Of a DNA stretch of 64,000 nucleotides, positions 42,751-50,065 are shown in pieces (position 1 is the stretch's first letter; the number at the start of each line of letters is the position of its first letter). The notes under the pieces were generated by a model. The model was not told the DNA's origin. It did no database searches and worked only from the letters and a program-made list of their open reading frames with translations. Made by a program: the position numbers and the translations under genes. This DNA comes from JAICLV01 sp036380925 (GTDB taxonomy: Bacteria > Actinomycetota > Actinomycetes > Acidothermales > Acidothermaceae): NCBI GenBank assembly GCA_036380925.1, contig DASVDW010000175.1, forward strand, positions 1 to 64,000, read 5' to 3'.

Positions 42751-42776
42751 CATGTGATGTGTACACGCACATGTGC
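42751..42776. promoter_or_regulatory. Overlapping palindromes in the bldC-mqnE spacer
   Basis: CATGTG and CACATG face each other across 11 nt (42751-42773), with GTGTACAC between them, and GCACATGTGC is a perfect 10-bp palindrome at 42767-42776. Likely a regulator site; which protein binds is unknown. Confidence 0.4.
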
Positions 42777-42868
42777 CATCCCGTCTGCCGTTGACGCGCG
42801 ATTGTTGCCTTGTGCCAAAAAAAGTGGGGAGGATCGTCACGAGGGGAACACGCACGGTGACAAAAGTC

Positions 42869-42882
42869 GGGACCTAGGACCC
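42869..42882. promoter_or_regulatory. GGGACC-type inverted repeat (DevR/OsdR-like)
   Basis: GGGACCTAGGACCC is palindromic except for one symmetric pair, and its GGGAC/CCC arms recall sites of DosR/DevR-type response regulators in actinobacteria. It lies 180 bp before mqnE. Confidence 0.35.
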
Positions 42883-43061
42883 TGGTGCGCGCTTTCCGTC
42901 GCTTCGTCATCACGCTTGGTTATCGGTGGTCACAAACTGGGCGCCCCGCTTTGGGAGGCTCTCGCCAGCCCGTGTGCGCAGTCGTCAGAGGCACTCGTGC
43001 ATGCTGGACAGGCACGTCGCGATCCGGCGCGACAGTTGGCGACAGGCAGGTGAGGGGCGAC

Positions 43062-44210
43062 GTGGACGCAGGACTTCAGCGCGAGCTCGAAGCCAAGGTG
43101 CTGGCCGGGGATCGGCTCACATATGAGGACGGCGTCGCGCTGTACGCGTCGGACGACCTCGCCTGGCTCGGCGACCTGGCGCACCAGGTGCGCACCCGCA
43201 AGAACGGCGACCGGGTGTTCTTCAACATCAACCGGCACCTCAACTTGACCAACGTGTGCTCGGCGTCGTGCGCCTATTGCAGCTTTCAGCGCAAGCCGGG
43301 CGAGGCGGACGCCTACACGATGCGGGTGGAGGAAGCTGTCGAGCTCGCCAAGCAGATGGAGCCCGAGGGCATCACCGAGCTGCACATCGTCAACGGTTTG
43401 CACCCGACCTTGCCGTGGCGGTACTACCCGCGCTCGCTCCGGGCGCTGAAAGAGGCGCTGCCGAACGTCGCGCTGAAGGCGTTCACCGCCACCGAGATCC
43501 ACTGGTTCGAGAAGATCTCCGGAATGCCCGCCGACGAGATCCTCGACGAGCTGATCGACGCCGGCCTGGACTCGCTCACCGGCGGCGGCGCGGAGATCTT
43601 CGACTGGGAGGTACGGCAGAAGATCGTCGACCACGCCACCCATTGGGAGGACTGGTCGCGCATCCACCGCCTCGCGCACGCCAAGGGGCTGAAGACGCCG
43701 TGCACGATGCTGTACGGCCACATCGAGGAGCCCCGGCACCGGGTCGACCACGTGCTTCGGCTGCGAGAGCTGCAAGACGAGACCGGTGGGTTCCAGGTCT
43801 TCATCCCGTTGCGCTTCCAGCACGACGCGAACGGCGACCCGCGCAACCGCTTGATGACCCAGCCGATGGCCACCGGCGCCGAGGCCTTGAAGACGTTCGC
43901 GGTGTCGCGGCTGTTGTTCGACAACGTCCAGCACGTGAAGGCGTTCTGGGTGATGCACGGGCTGACGACGTCGCAGCTGGCGTTGTCGCACGGCGCCGAC
44001 GACCTCGACGGCTCGGTGGTCGAATACAAGATCACCCACGACGCCGACCACTTCGGCACCCCCGCCACGATGCACCGCGACGACCTGCTCGAGTTGATCC
44101 GCGACGCCGGTTTCACGCCGGTCGAGCGCGATACTAAGTACAACGTGCTGCGGGTGTACGAGGGGCCCGACCGGGGTCGTCGTGACACGCCGCAGCCGAT
44201 GCCGGTATGA
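43062..44210 (+). CDS. mqnE: Aminofutalosine synthase MqnE
   Basis: Radical SAM enzyme joining 3-[(1-carboxyvinyl)oxy]benzoate and SAM to give 6-amino-6-deoxyfutalosine. 382 residues. Cluster motif CSASCAYCSF (C-x3-C-x2-C), then GITELHIVNGLHPTLPW, LDSLTGGGAEIFDWEVR, FQVFIPLRFQHDANG and the C-terminal DTKYNVLRVY. GTG 43062 is chosen because the conserved N-terminus (MDAGLQRELEAKVLAGDRL) begins there with GAGGGG 4 nt upstream; the frame is open 177 bp further 5'. Uses the product of MqnA, encoded 374 bp downstream. Confidence 0.95.
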   Translation: MDAGLQRELEAKVLAGDRLTYEDGVALYASDDLAWLGDLAHQVRTRKNGDRVFFNINRHLNLTNVCSASCAYCSFQRKPGEADAYTMRVEEAVELAKQMEPEGITELHIVNGLHPTLPWRYYPRSLRALKEALPNVALKAFTATEIHWFEKISGMPADEILDELIDAGLDSLTGGGAEIFDWEVRQKIVDHATHWEDWSRIHRLAHAKGLKTPCTMLYGHIEEPRHRVDHVLRLRELQDETGGFQVFIPLRFQHDANGDPRNRLMTQPMATGAEALKTFAVSRLLFDNVQHVKAFWVMHGLTTSQLALSHGADDLDGSVVEYKITHDADHFGTPATMHRDDLLELIRDAGFTPVERDTKYNVLRVYEGPDRGRRDTPQPMPV

Positions 44211-44221
44211 GGTAACCCGCT

Positions 44222-44587
44222 GTGAACAAGGACGACTCAACTCCCAAAGACCCCGCGGAAGACGGTTTCGAGCTGCCGGTCAACCCGCATCCGGTGCTGC
44301 GCTACACGGTGCTGCGGTTGGCGATTTTCGCGATCGCCCTCGGGTTGTTGTGGCTCGTGCGAGTGCGCGGGCTGCTTCTTGTCGCGTTGGCCGTGCTGGT
44401 TTCCGGGCTGGCCAGTTACGCGCTGCTGCAACGCGAACGCGACGCCATGTCGGCTCGGATCGCGCAAACGAGCGCTCGCCGGAAGGCGCGCGCGGCCTCC
44501 CGCGCCGCCCGTGAGGATGAGATCGCAGACGAGCTGGCCCGCGAGCAAGCCCCGGCCGAAGACGTCGCAACCCGTCCGCGGTCGTGA
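44222..44587 (+). CDS. DUF4229 domain membrane protein
   Basis: 121 residues with two adjacent membrane spans (LRLAIFAIALGLLWLV and LLLVALAVLVSGLASYALL) and a long charged C-terminal helix (SARRKARAASRAAREDEIAD). Matches the actinobacterial DUF4229 family, usually found in the menaquinone locus. Function unknown; it lies between mqnE and mqnA and overlaps mqnA by 4 bp, so a membrane-associated helper role is conceivable but not shown. Confidence 0.8.
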   Translation: MNKDDSTPKDPAEDGFELPVNPHPVLRYTVLRLAIFAIALGLLWLVRVRGLLLVALAVLVSGLASYALLQRERDAMSARIAQTSARRKARAASRAAREDEIADELAREQAPAEDVATRPRS

Positions 44588-45426
44588 CCGTCCCCCGCCC
44601 GCGGGTCGGGCACATCCAGTTCTTGAACTGCCTGCCGCTGTATTGGGGCATGGTCAACTCGGGCGCCTTGCTCGACGTCGAGCTGTTCCGCGACACCCCG
44701 GATCGACTCAGCGACCGGCTGGTCGCGGGAGACCTCGACGTCGCCCCCATCAGCTTGGTCGAGTACCTGAGGAACGCGTCGTCGTTGCGGCTGTTGCCGG
44801 ACATCGCGGTCGGCTCCGACGGACCGGTGATGTCGTGCGTGCTGGTGAGCCAGGTGCCGCTTGAGGAGCTCGACGGCGAGCTGGTCGCGCTTGGTTCGAC
44901 CAGTCGGACGACGGTGGAGCTTGCGAAGTTGGTGCTTGAGCAGCGCGTCGGCGTCCGGCCGCACTACTTCACCTGCCCGCCCGATCTGACCGCGATGATG
45001 CTCGAGGCGAAGGCCGCCGTGCTGATCGGCGACGCGGCGCTGCGGGCGGCACTGCATGACGGCCCGCGGCTCGGGCTCGCAGTGCATGACATGGGCGCCG
45101 CGTGGCACGACTGGACGCAGCTGCCGATGGTCTTTGCCGTATGGGCGGCTCGCGACGAGTTCGCCGAGGCGCACCCGGGCTTGGCGAAGGACGTGCACAC
45201 CGCCTTCATGCGCTCGCGCGACCTGTCGCTGGCGCGGGTCGACGAGGTGGCCGCGTCGGCGGCGCGCTGGGAGGATTTCGACGCCGGGACGCTGGTGCGG
45301 TACTTCACCACGCTTGACTTCTCCCTTGGCGAGCGGCAGCTGGCCGGGCTGGCCGAGTTCGCGCGTCGAGTGGGTCCCCGGCTCGGGCTAGCCCCGTTGG
45401 CGCAGCCGCAGTTCATCGAGGTGTGA
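44584..45426 (+). CDS. mqnA: Chorismate dehydratase MqnA
   Basis: First enzyme of the futalosine route: dehydrates chorismate. 280 residues, periplasmic-binding-protein-like fold without a signal peptide. Conserved segments: RVGHIQFLNCLPLYWGM, LDVAPISLVEYL, LGSTSRTTVELAKL, LIGDAAL and the C-terminal VRYFTTLDFSLGERQLAGL. GTG start overlaps the DUF4229 gene. Confidence 0.95.
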   Translation: MTVPRPRVGHIQFLNCLPLYWGMVNSGALLDVELFRDTPDRLSDRLVAGDLDVAPISLVEYLRNASSLRLLPDIAVGSDGPVMSCVLVSQVPLEELDGELVALGSTSRTTVELAKLVLEQRVGVRPHYFTCPPDLTAMMLEAKAAVLIGDAALRAALHDGPRLGLAVHDMGAAWHDWTQLPMVFAVWAARDEFAEAHPGLAKDVHTAFMRSRDLSLARVDEVAASAARWEDFDAGTLVRYFTTLDFSLGERQLAGLAEFARRVGPRLGLAPLAQPQFIEV

Positions 45427-45464
45427 CCCGCCCGCGGTCGCGTTCACGCTCCCACACCACCCGT

Positions 45465-45484
45465 TGTGATCAGACTTGATAACA
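45465..45484. promoter_or_regulatory. Near-perfect 8-bp inverted repeat upstream of the receiver gene
   Basis: TGTGATCA-GACT-TGATAACA, with one mismatch between the arms, in AT-rich DNA 63 bp before the receiver-protein start. A likely operator; it does not fit the Rex consensus (TTGTGAA-N4-TTCACAA) well. Confidence 0.4.
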
Positions 45485-45546
45485 GCGCGCGCGAGGGTCG
45501 TTCGGGCTGCGACGATCAAGGCATGTCGAGGCCTGAGGGGGAGACC

Positions 45547-45957
45547 ATGCCTGCAGCCGGCGCCCTGCCTTCCACGACGTCCGCACCCTTGACCGGGGCC
45601 GCGCGGGTGTTCAGCGTGATCGTCGCCGACGACGCGGCCGGCATTCGCGCGCTCATGAGCACGCTGCTCTCGCTGGAGCCGGATTTCGACGTCGTCGGCC
45701 AGGCCAGCGACGGCGCCGAGGCCGTCGACCTGGTCGTGCGGCTCAAACCCGACCTGCTGGTCATCGACGTGACCATGCCGGTGATGTCCGGCTTGGAGGC
45801 GATCGAGGCGGTGCGCGAGCGCTCGCCGTCCACTCGGGTTGTGGTGTTGACCGGGGAGCGGCGTGCGCTGCCGGAGGGCGCGCAGGCGCAGATAGAGAAA
45901 GGCACGCCGAACGACGTGGTCATCGACACCCTCCGCGGCGTTTGCCGCGCCGGTTAG
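45547..45957 (+). CDS. Single-domain response regulator (receiver only)
   Basis: 136 residues. The receiver has the acidic pair D28-D29 in IVADDAAGIRALM, phospho-acceptor D74 in LLVIDVTMPVMSG, the switch Thr in VVVLTGE and Lys in IEKGT. No output domain follows. ATG 45547 is preferred (GGGGGAG upstream); starts at 45466 and 45523 exist. It lies between mqnA and mqnC with no kinase nearby, so partner and role are unknown. Confidence 0.85.
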   Translation: MPAAGALPSTTSAPLTGAARVFSVIVADDAAGIRALMSTLLSLEPDFDVVGQASDGAEAVDLVVRLKPDLLVIDVTMPVMSGLEAIEAVRERSPSTRVVVLTGERRALPEGAQAQIEKGTPNDVVIDTLRGVCRAG

Positions 45958-45986
45958 CTCGATCAGCGCGGGGACCGGGCGCGGGC

Positions 45987-45992
45987 TAGGCT
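45987..45992 (+). promoter_or_regulatory. Putative -10 box for mqnC (leaderless type)
   Basis: TAGGCT, 7 nt upstream of the GTG at 46000, with no ribosome binding site. Confidence 0.5.
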
Positions 45993-45999
45993 TTGGCTC

Positions 46000-47178
46000 G
46001 TGGCTGATGTGCGCGCGATCCTCGACCGGGCCGCTGACGGCGGTCGCATCTCGCCTGAAGAGGCGCTGACTCTTTACACCGACGCGCCACTGCATTCGCT
46101 AGGGCGCGCGGCCGACGTCGTCCGGCGGCGTCGTTTCGGCGACACCGCCAGCATCGCCACCTACCTCATCGACCGCAACATCAACTACACCAACGTGTGC
46201 GTCACGGCGTGCAAGTTCTGTGCGTTCTACCGATCGCCCAAGCACGCCGAGGGCTGGACGCATTCGCTTGAGGAGATCCTGCGGCGCTGCGGCGAGGCCG
46301 TTGAGCTCGGAGCCACGCAGATCATGCTGCAGGGCGGTCACAACCCCGACCTCGGCATCGAGTGGTACGAGGAGACGTTCTCGGCGATTCGCGCGGCCTA
46401 CCCGCAGCTGGCGCTGCACTCGCTCGGCGGCTCGGAGGTCGTGCACATCTCGCGGGTGTCCGGGCTGTCGTTCGAACAGGTGATCCGGCGGCTGCACGCG
46501 GCCGGTCTCGACTCGTTCGCCGGCGCCGGCGCGGAGATTTTGGTCGACCGGCAGCGGCAGGTGATCGCACCGCTGAAGGAGTCGGGCGCGGTGTGGCTCG
46601 AGGTGATGGAGACCGCTCACCGGCTGGGCGTCGAGTCGACCGCCACCTTCATGATGGGCACCGGCGAGACGAACGCCGAGCGCATCGAGCATCTGCGGTT
46701 GATCCGCGACGTGCAAGACCGCACGGGCGGCTTCCGGTCGTTCATCCCGTGGACTTACCAGCCGGAGAACAACCATCTGCGCGGTCGCACGTTGGCCACG
46801 CCGCTGGAGTACCTGCGGTTGCTCGCCGTGGCGCGGCTGTTCTTCGACAACATCGCGCACCTGCAGGTTTCTCAGCTGACGCTCGGCAAAGAGGTCGGTC
46901 AGCTCGGATTGCACTACGGCGCCGACGACCTCGGCTCGGTGATGCTGGAAGAAAACGTGGTGTCGTCGGCGGGCGCCCGACACCGGTGGAACCTCGCGGA
47001 GCTGATCCACCTGATTCGCGCCGCCGACCGGATCCCCGCGCAGCGTGACACGCTCTACAACCACCTACGCGTGCATTGGACGCCGGCAGACGACCCGGCG
47101 CCCGACGACCGGATTCACTCCCACGTGGCGTCGACCGCCCCCGCGTTCCGTCGCGACCTCCCACTAGTCGCCAGCTAA
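46000..47178 (+). CDS. mqnC: Cyclic dehypoxanthine futalosine synthase MqnC
   Basis: Radical SAM enzyme cyclising dehypoxanthine futalosine. 392 residues. Cluster motif CVTACKFCAF (C-x3-C-x2-C), followed by TQIMLQGGHNPDLGIEWYE, LHSLGGSEVVH, LDSFAGAGAEILVDR and FIPWTYQPENN. Similar in layout to MqnE but clearly the MqnC branch. It appears to have its own leaderless promoter. Downstream lies the first of the two repeats that flank the AbiEi-like gene. Confidence 0.95.
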   Translation: MADVRAILDRAADGGRISPEEALTLYTDAPLHSLGRAADVVRRRRFGDTASIATYLIDRNINYTNVCVTACKFCAFYRSPKHAEGWTHSLEEILRRCGEAVELGATQIMLQGGHNPDLGIEWYEETFSAIRAAYPQLALHSLGGSEVVHISRVSGLSFEQVIRRLHAAGLDSFAGAGAEILVDRQRQVIAPLKESGAVWLEVMETAHRLGVESTATFMMGTGETNAERIEHLRLIRDVQDRTGGFRSFIPWTYQPENNHLRGRTLATPLEYLRLLAVARLFFDNIAHLQVSQLTLGKEVGQLGLHYGADDLGSVMLEENVVSSAGARHRWNLAELIHLIRAADRIPAQRDTLYNHLRVHWTPADDPAPDDRIHSHVASTAPAFRRDLPLVAS

Positions 47179-47186
47179 CCTGCTGA

Positions 47187-47232
47187 ATCCACCCCGCGTT
47201 TGGCGTGCAGTTGCGGGGTTAGAGCCCCTGAA
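47187..47232. repeat. Direct repeat, copy 1 (left flank of the AbiEi-like gene)
   Basis: Shares a 32-nt core (47201-47232) with copy 2 at 48268-48299, 29 of 32 positions identical, plus the ATCCACCC block just upstream separated by a slightly different spacer. It also contains an internal GGGG/CCCC stem (GGGGTTAGAGCCCC). It lies 20 nt from the 3' end of the AbiEi-like gene. Confidence 0.75.
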
Positions 47233-47251
47233 ACGCCGGCCAGATGACGTC

Positions 47252-48172
47252 TCAGCTTCGGCCAAAGCGCGCGTGGGCTGCGGCCAGTTGAGCGATCACG
47301 ACTTCGGGCAGCAATCTGATCGCAACGGTTGCAAACCGCAGCATCGGCTTGCCCGTCACGATGATGAGGTCGTTCTGCCGCTCCATGTCGTCCCAGTACC
47401 TCAAAGGTTTCAAGTGGATGGCGCCGTCGACCTCTACTGAGAACCCGTCACAGTCCGCGTCGAGCCACCGCCGACGGCCGGCGCGGTCTAACCGAAAGAC
47501 CTGCCGTCGCGGCGGTGGGATATGCGCGAGTCGCGCGAGCCGACCAAGGTCGATCTCGGCAAAGGAATCCGCTCCGCCCTGGATGTCGGCGAGCACGTGG
47601 TCGAGCAAGCCGCGATGTCTGGCGCGGGTGGCCGCGGCGAGCTCAGCTCGAAGCCGGTCACCTGTCGTCAGGCCCTGCTGCACGCCGGCCGCGAGAATCG
47701 CGCACGCCCTGCGCGGCCAAGGCGTCCACGATGCGGCGTCGATGAGCGCGCGCTCGGCCCGAACCGTCGGTAGTGAACGCGCTGGGTGGATGTCGTTGAC
47801 GTCAAACCGCCGGGATTCGTGGATCCGCACGCCCTGGAGCCGTTGTGCTCGGTATCGATGAGGAACCAGTAGATAGAGCTGCCCGTCGTCGAATCCCTGT
47901 AGCCCGTACTCCTGCGCGGAGGTGATGCCGGCCAGCGCAGCGCCGGGGTTCGCAAGCAAGGCAATCCACCGCTTTTGCAGTTCGGTGGGCGGGCCGTTGT
48001 GCAACACCACGACGCCTCTGGCTGCCAGCCGCCACTTGCCACTCAACAATCGCGCCCGAACGGCGTCGTCCGAGATGCCCAGGTCGTGGAGCTGCCGGCG
48101 CCGGACAACGCCGTCCTGCTCGGCCGCGAGAATGCGTAACGCGTCGTGCGGCAGCGCGTTGACCCTGGGCAT
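47252..48172 (-). CDS. AbiEi/DUF559-type protein (type IV antitoxin-like N-terminus, Vsr-like C-terminus)
   Basis: 306 residues. The N-terminal 80 residues form a winged-helix region like the AbiEi antitoxin domain (DGVVRRRQLHDLGISDDAVR, WRLAARGVVVLHNGP). The C-terminal part (about 235-306) resembles DUF559/Vsr-type endonuclease folds: WLDADCDGFSVEVDGAIHL, then YWDDMERQNDLIIVTG and a final helix. No toxin gene is adjacent. ATG 48172 fits the domain start; the frame is open 240 bp further 5'. It is flanked on both sides by related repeats and interrupts the menaquinone island, which suggests it arrived as a unit. Confidence 0.75.
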   Translation of the reverse strand: MPRVNALPHDALRILAAEQDGVVRRRQLHDLGISDDAVRARLLSGKWRLAARGVVVLHNGPPTELQKRWIALLANPGAALAGITSAQEYGLQGFDDGQLYLLVPHRYRAQRLQGVRIHESRRFDVNDIHPARSLPTVRAERALIDAASWTPWPRRACAILAAGVQQGLTTGDRLRAELAAATRARHRGLLDHVLADIQGGADSFAEIDLGRLARLAHIPPPRRQVFRLDRAGRRRWLDADCDGFSVEVDGAIHLKPLRYWDDMERQNDLIIVTGKPMLRFATVAIRLLPEVVIAQLAAAHARFGRS

Positions 48173-48256
48173 TCGAGCAGCGTTGCGGCAGTCGTTCTGG
48201 CCAGCTGCCGATCTCCGTCCGGTTGTGCAAGACGCCTCGGCCGGTTGTGGACGCGG

Positions 48257-48299
48257 ATCCACCCGATTGGCGTGCAGTTGCGGGGCTAGAACACCTGAA
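48257..48299. repeat. Direct repeat, copy 2 (right flank of the AbiEi-like gene)
   Basis: Core 48268-48299 matches copy 1 with three differences. Unlike copy 1 it lies within a long perfect inverted repeat (48265-48312). Confidence 0.75.
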
Positions 48300-48312
48300 G
48301 TGCACGCCAATC
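48265..48312. repeat. Perfect 12-bp inverted repeat enclosing copy 2
   Basis: GATTGGCGTGCA (48265-48276) and TGCACGCCAATC (48301-48312) are exact reverse complements separated by 24 nt, ending 39 nt before the deaminase start. It could act as a terminator, a REP-like element or a recombination site. Confidence 0.8.
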
Positions 48313-48339
48313 CGGAGAGAGGCGCGGTGGCGGCCCTGA

Positions 48340-48345
48340 CAGGAT
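48340..48345 (+). promoter_or_regulatory. Weak -10-like box before the deaminase gene
   Basis: CAGGAT, 6 nt upstream of the GTG at 48352, the same spacing as other leaderless candidates here but with an imperfect first base. Confidence 0.25.
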
Positions 48346-48351
48346 GGGCGG

Positions 48352-49317
48352 GTGAGCTACCCGAAGATCGAGCTGCACGTGCATCTCGAGGGCGCGGTGC
48401 GCCCGCGCACACTGATCGACCTGGCCAAGCGCAACGGCCTTGCGCTGCCCGCAGACAGCGTCGAAGGCATCAGCCAGCTTTACGAGTTCACCGACTTCGC
48501 GCACTTCATCGAGGTCTGGATCCTCACCACCAACGTGATGCGCACCGCCGACGACTTCCGGCGGATCACCGTTGACTACGCCGCCGAGGCGGCTCGGCAC
48601 GGCGCCGTCTATCTCGAGGCCATCTTCTCGCCCATCGAGCGGGTGCTCCGCGGTGTGAAATGGGATGACATCTTCGATGGCTATTGCGAGGGCGCGCAGC
48701 AGGCGCAAGAGGAGCACGGTGTCGTCGTCCGGTTCACTCCCGACGCCTACCGCGGCGCCGACGTCGAGCTGGTCGAAGAGCTGGCCCGCCGCTGCGTCAA
48801 ACATCGCGACCGCGGTGTCGTCGGCCTCGGCATCGGCGGCCCGGAGAAGGGCATGCCCCCACAGCCCTACGCCAAGGCGTTCGCGATCGCCCGCGACGGC
48901 GGCCTGGGCGCGGTTCCGCACGCCGGCGAGGTGTGCGGCCCGGAGTCGATCCGCGAGACGATCGACGCCCTCGGCGCCAATCGCGTCCGCCACGGCATCT
49001 CGGCGATCGACGACCCCGAGCTGGTCGATGAGCTCATCGAGAGGCGGATCGTGCTCGACGTCTGCCCGACGTCCAATCTGCGCACCAAAGCGGTCGGGAG
49101 CCTCGACGATCACCCGCTGCCGCGGCTCGTCGACGCCGGCCTGCTGTGCACGGTCAACACCGACGATCCGGCGATGTTCAACACCGACCTCGGCCGCGAG
49201 CACGAGATCGCCCGAGGACTGGGCGTCGACCCCAAGCGGCTGTACGACGCGGGGGTCGCCGGCGCCTTGTGCGACGCGCCGACGAAGTCGCGGCTGGCGG
49301 CGAGCTGGCCGTCATGA
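48352..49317 (+). CDS. Adenosine deaminase family protein, probable aminofutalosine deaminase
   Basis: Zinc amidohydrolase, 321 residues. Metal and catalytic motifs: ELHVHLEGAVRP (HxH), PHAGEVCGPESI (His and the catalytic Glu), RVRHGISAIDD, CPTSNLRTKAV and CTVNTDDPAMFNTDL. Adenosine deaminase homologues in Streptomyces deaminate 6-amino-6-deoxyfutalosine to futalosine. Its position between mqnC and menG makes that role likely here, though adenosine cannot be excluded. The menG start overlaps its stop (ATGA). Confidence 0.85.
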   Translation: MSYPKIELHVHLEGAVRPRTLIDLAKRNGLALPADSVEGISQLYEFTDFAHFIEVWILTTNVMRTADDFRRITVDYAAEAARHGAVYLEAIFSPIERVLRGVKWDDIFDGYCEGAQQAQEEHGVVVRFTPDAYRGADVELVEELARRCVKHRDRGVVGLGIGGPEKGMPPQPYAKAFAIARDGGLGAVPHAGEVCGPESIRETIDALGANRVRHGISAIDDPELVDELIERRIVLDVCPTSNLRTKAVGSLDDHPLPRLVDAGLLCTVNTDDPAMFNTDLGREHEIARGLGVDPKRLYDAGVAGALCDAPTKSRLAASWPS

Positions 49318-50024
49318 CCCGAGCCGACCTTCGCAAGCAGCCGGCCGAGGTCGCCGCCATGTTCGACGGCGTCGCGGCGCGCTACGACCTGGTCAACGAC
49401 CTGCTCTCCCTCGGCCAGGACCGGGTTTGGCGCAAGGCGGTCGCCCGCGCCGTCAACGCGAGCCGCGGTGAGCGGGTGCTCGACGTCGCCGCGGGCACCG
49501 GCACGTCGTCGGCGTCGTTTGTCTCGGACGGCGCGACCTGCGTCGCCTGCGACTTCTCCCTTGGCATGTTGCGGCAGGGCGCCAGGCAACGTGGCGGGGC
49601 AGACGTCGAGGGCGTGCGGTTCGTGGCCGGTGACGCGCTCGCCTTGCCGTTCGCCGACGAGATGTTCGACGCGGTGACCATCTCGTTCGGGTTGCGCAAC
49701 GTGCACGACACCAATGCCGCGCTGACCGAGTTCCGCCGGGTCACCAAGCCGGGCGGGCGTCTGGTGGTCGCCGAGTTCAGCTCGCCGACCTGGTCGCCGT
49801 TTCGCGCGGTGTACGACCGCTATCTGGCGGTGATGCCCAAGGTGGTCAGCCGGGTCAGTTCCAACCCCGCCTCGTACGTGTACCTGGCGGAGTCGATCCG
49901 GGCCTGGCCGCGGCAGGCCGAGCTCGCCGATTTGATCTTCGCCGCCGGGTGGGAAAAGCTGGCTTGGCGCAACCTCACCGGAGGGATCGTGGCGCTGCAC
50001 CGCGCGATTCGGCCCGCTGGTTAA
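49314..50024 (+). CDS. menG: Demethylmenaquinone methyltransferase
   Basis: SAM-dependent C-methylation as the last ring step of menaquinone synthesis (UbiE/MenG family). 236 residues. Motifs: VAARYDLVNDLLSLGQDRVW (family signature), VLDVAAGTGTSS (SAM motif I), GDALALPFADEMFDAVTISF and FGLRNVHDTNAALTEF. ATG overlaps the deaminase stop. Confidence 0.95.
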   Translation: MTRADLRKQPAEVAAMFDGVAARYDLVNDLLSLGQDRVWRKAVARAVNASRGERVLDVAAGTGTSSASFVSDGATCVACDFSLGMLRQGARQRGGADVEGVRFVAGDALALPFADEMFDAVTISFGLRNVHDTNAALTEFRRVTKPGGRLVVAEFSSPTWSPFRAVYDRYLAVMPKVVSRVSSNPASYVYLAESIRAWPRQAELADLIFAAGWEKLAWRNLTGGIVALHRAIRPAG

Positions 50025-50065
50025 CACATAGACTCCAAGTTCTTCTTGACGTAGGCGGTGAATCG

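Larger units (their letters stand above)
42612..43061. other. 450-bp divergent regulatory region between bldC and mqnE
   Basis: No protein gene is supported here. It holds, from left to right, the 18-nt tandem repeats, a palindrome-rich stretch around 42751-42776, an A7 run near 42817-42823, a GGGACCTAGGACCC box and the mqnE leader. A mini-ORF of 17 codons (starting GTG 42824) is possible but unsupported. The length and density of symmetrical elements suggest several regulators act here. Confidence 0.6.

Noticed and set aside
47252..48172. Complete type IV toxin-antitoxin system
   Set aside because: No AbiEii-type nucleotidyltransferase toxin gene is adjacent; only the antitoxin-like domain is recognisable.
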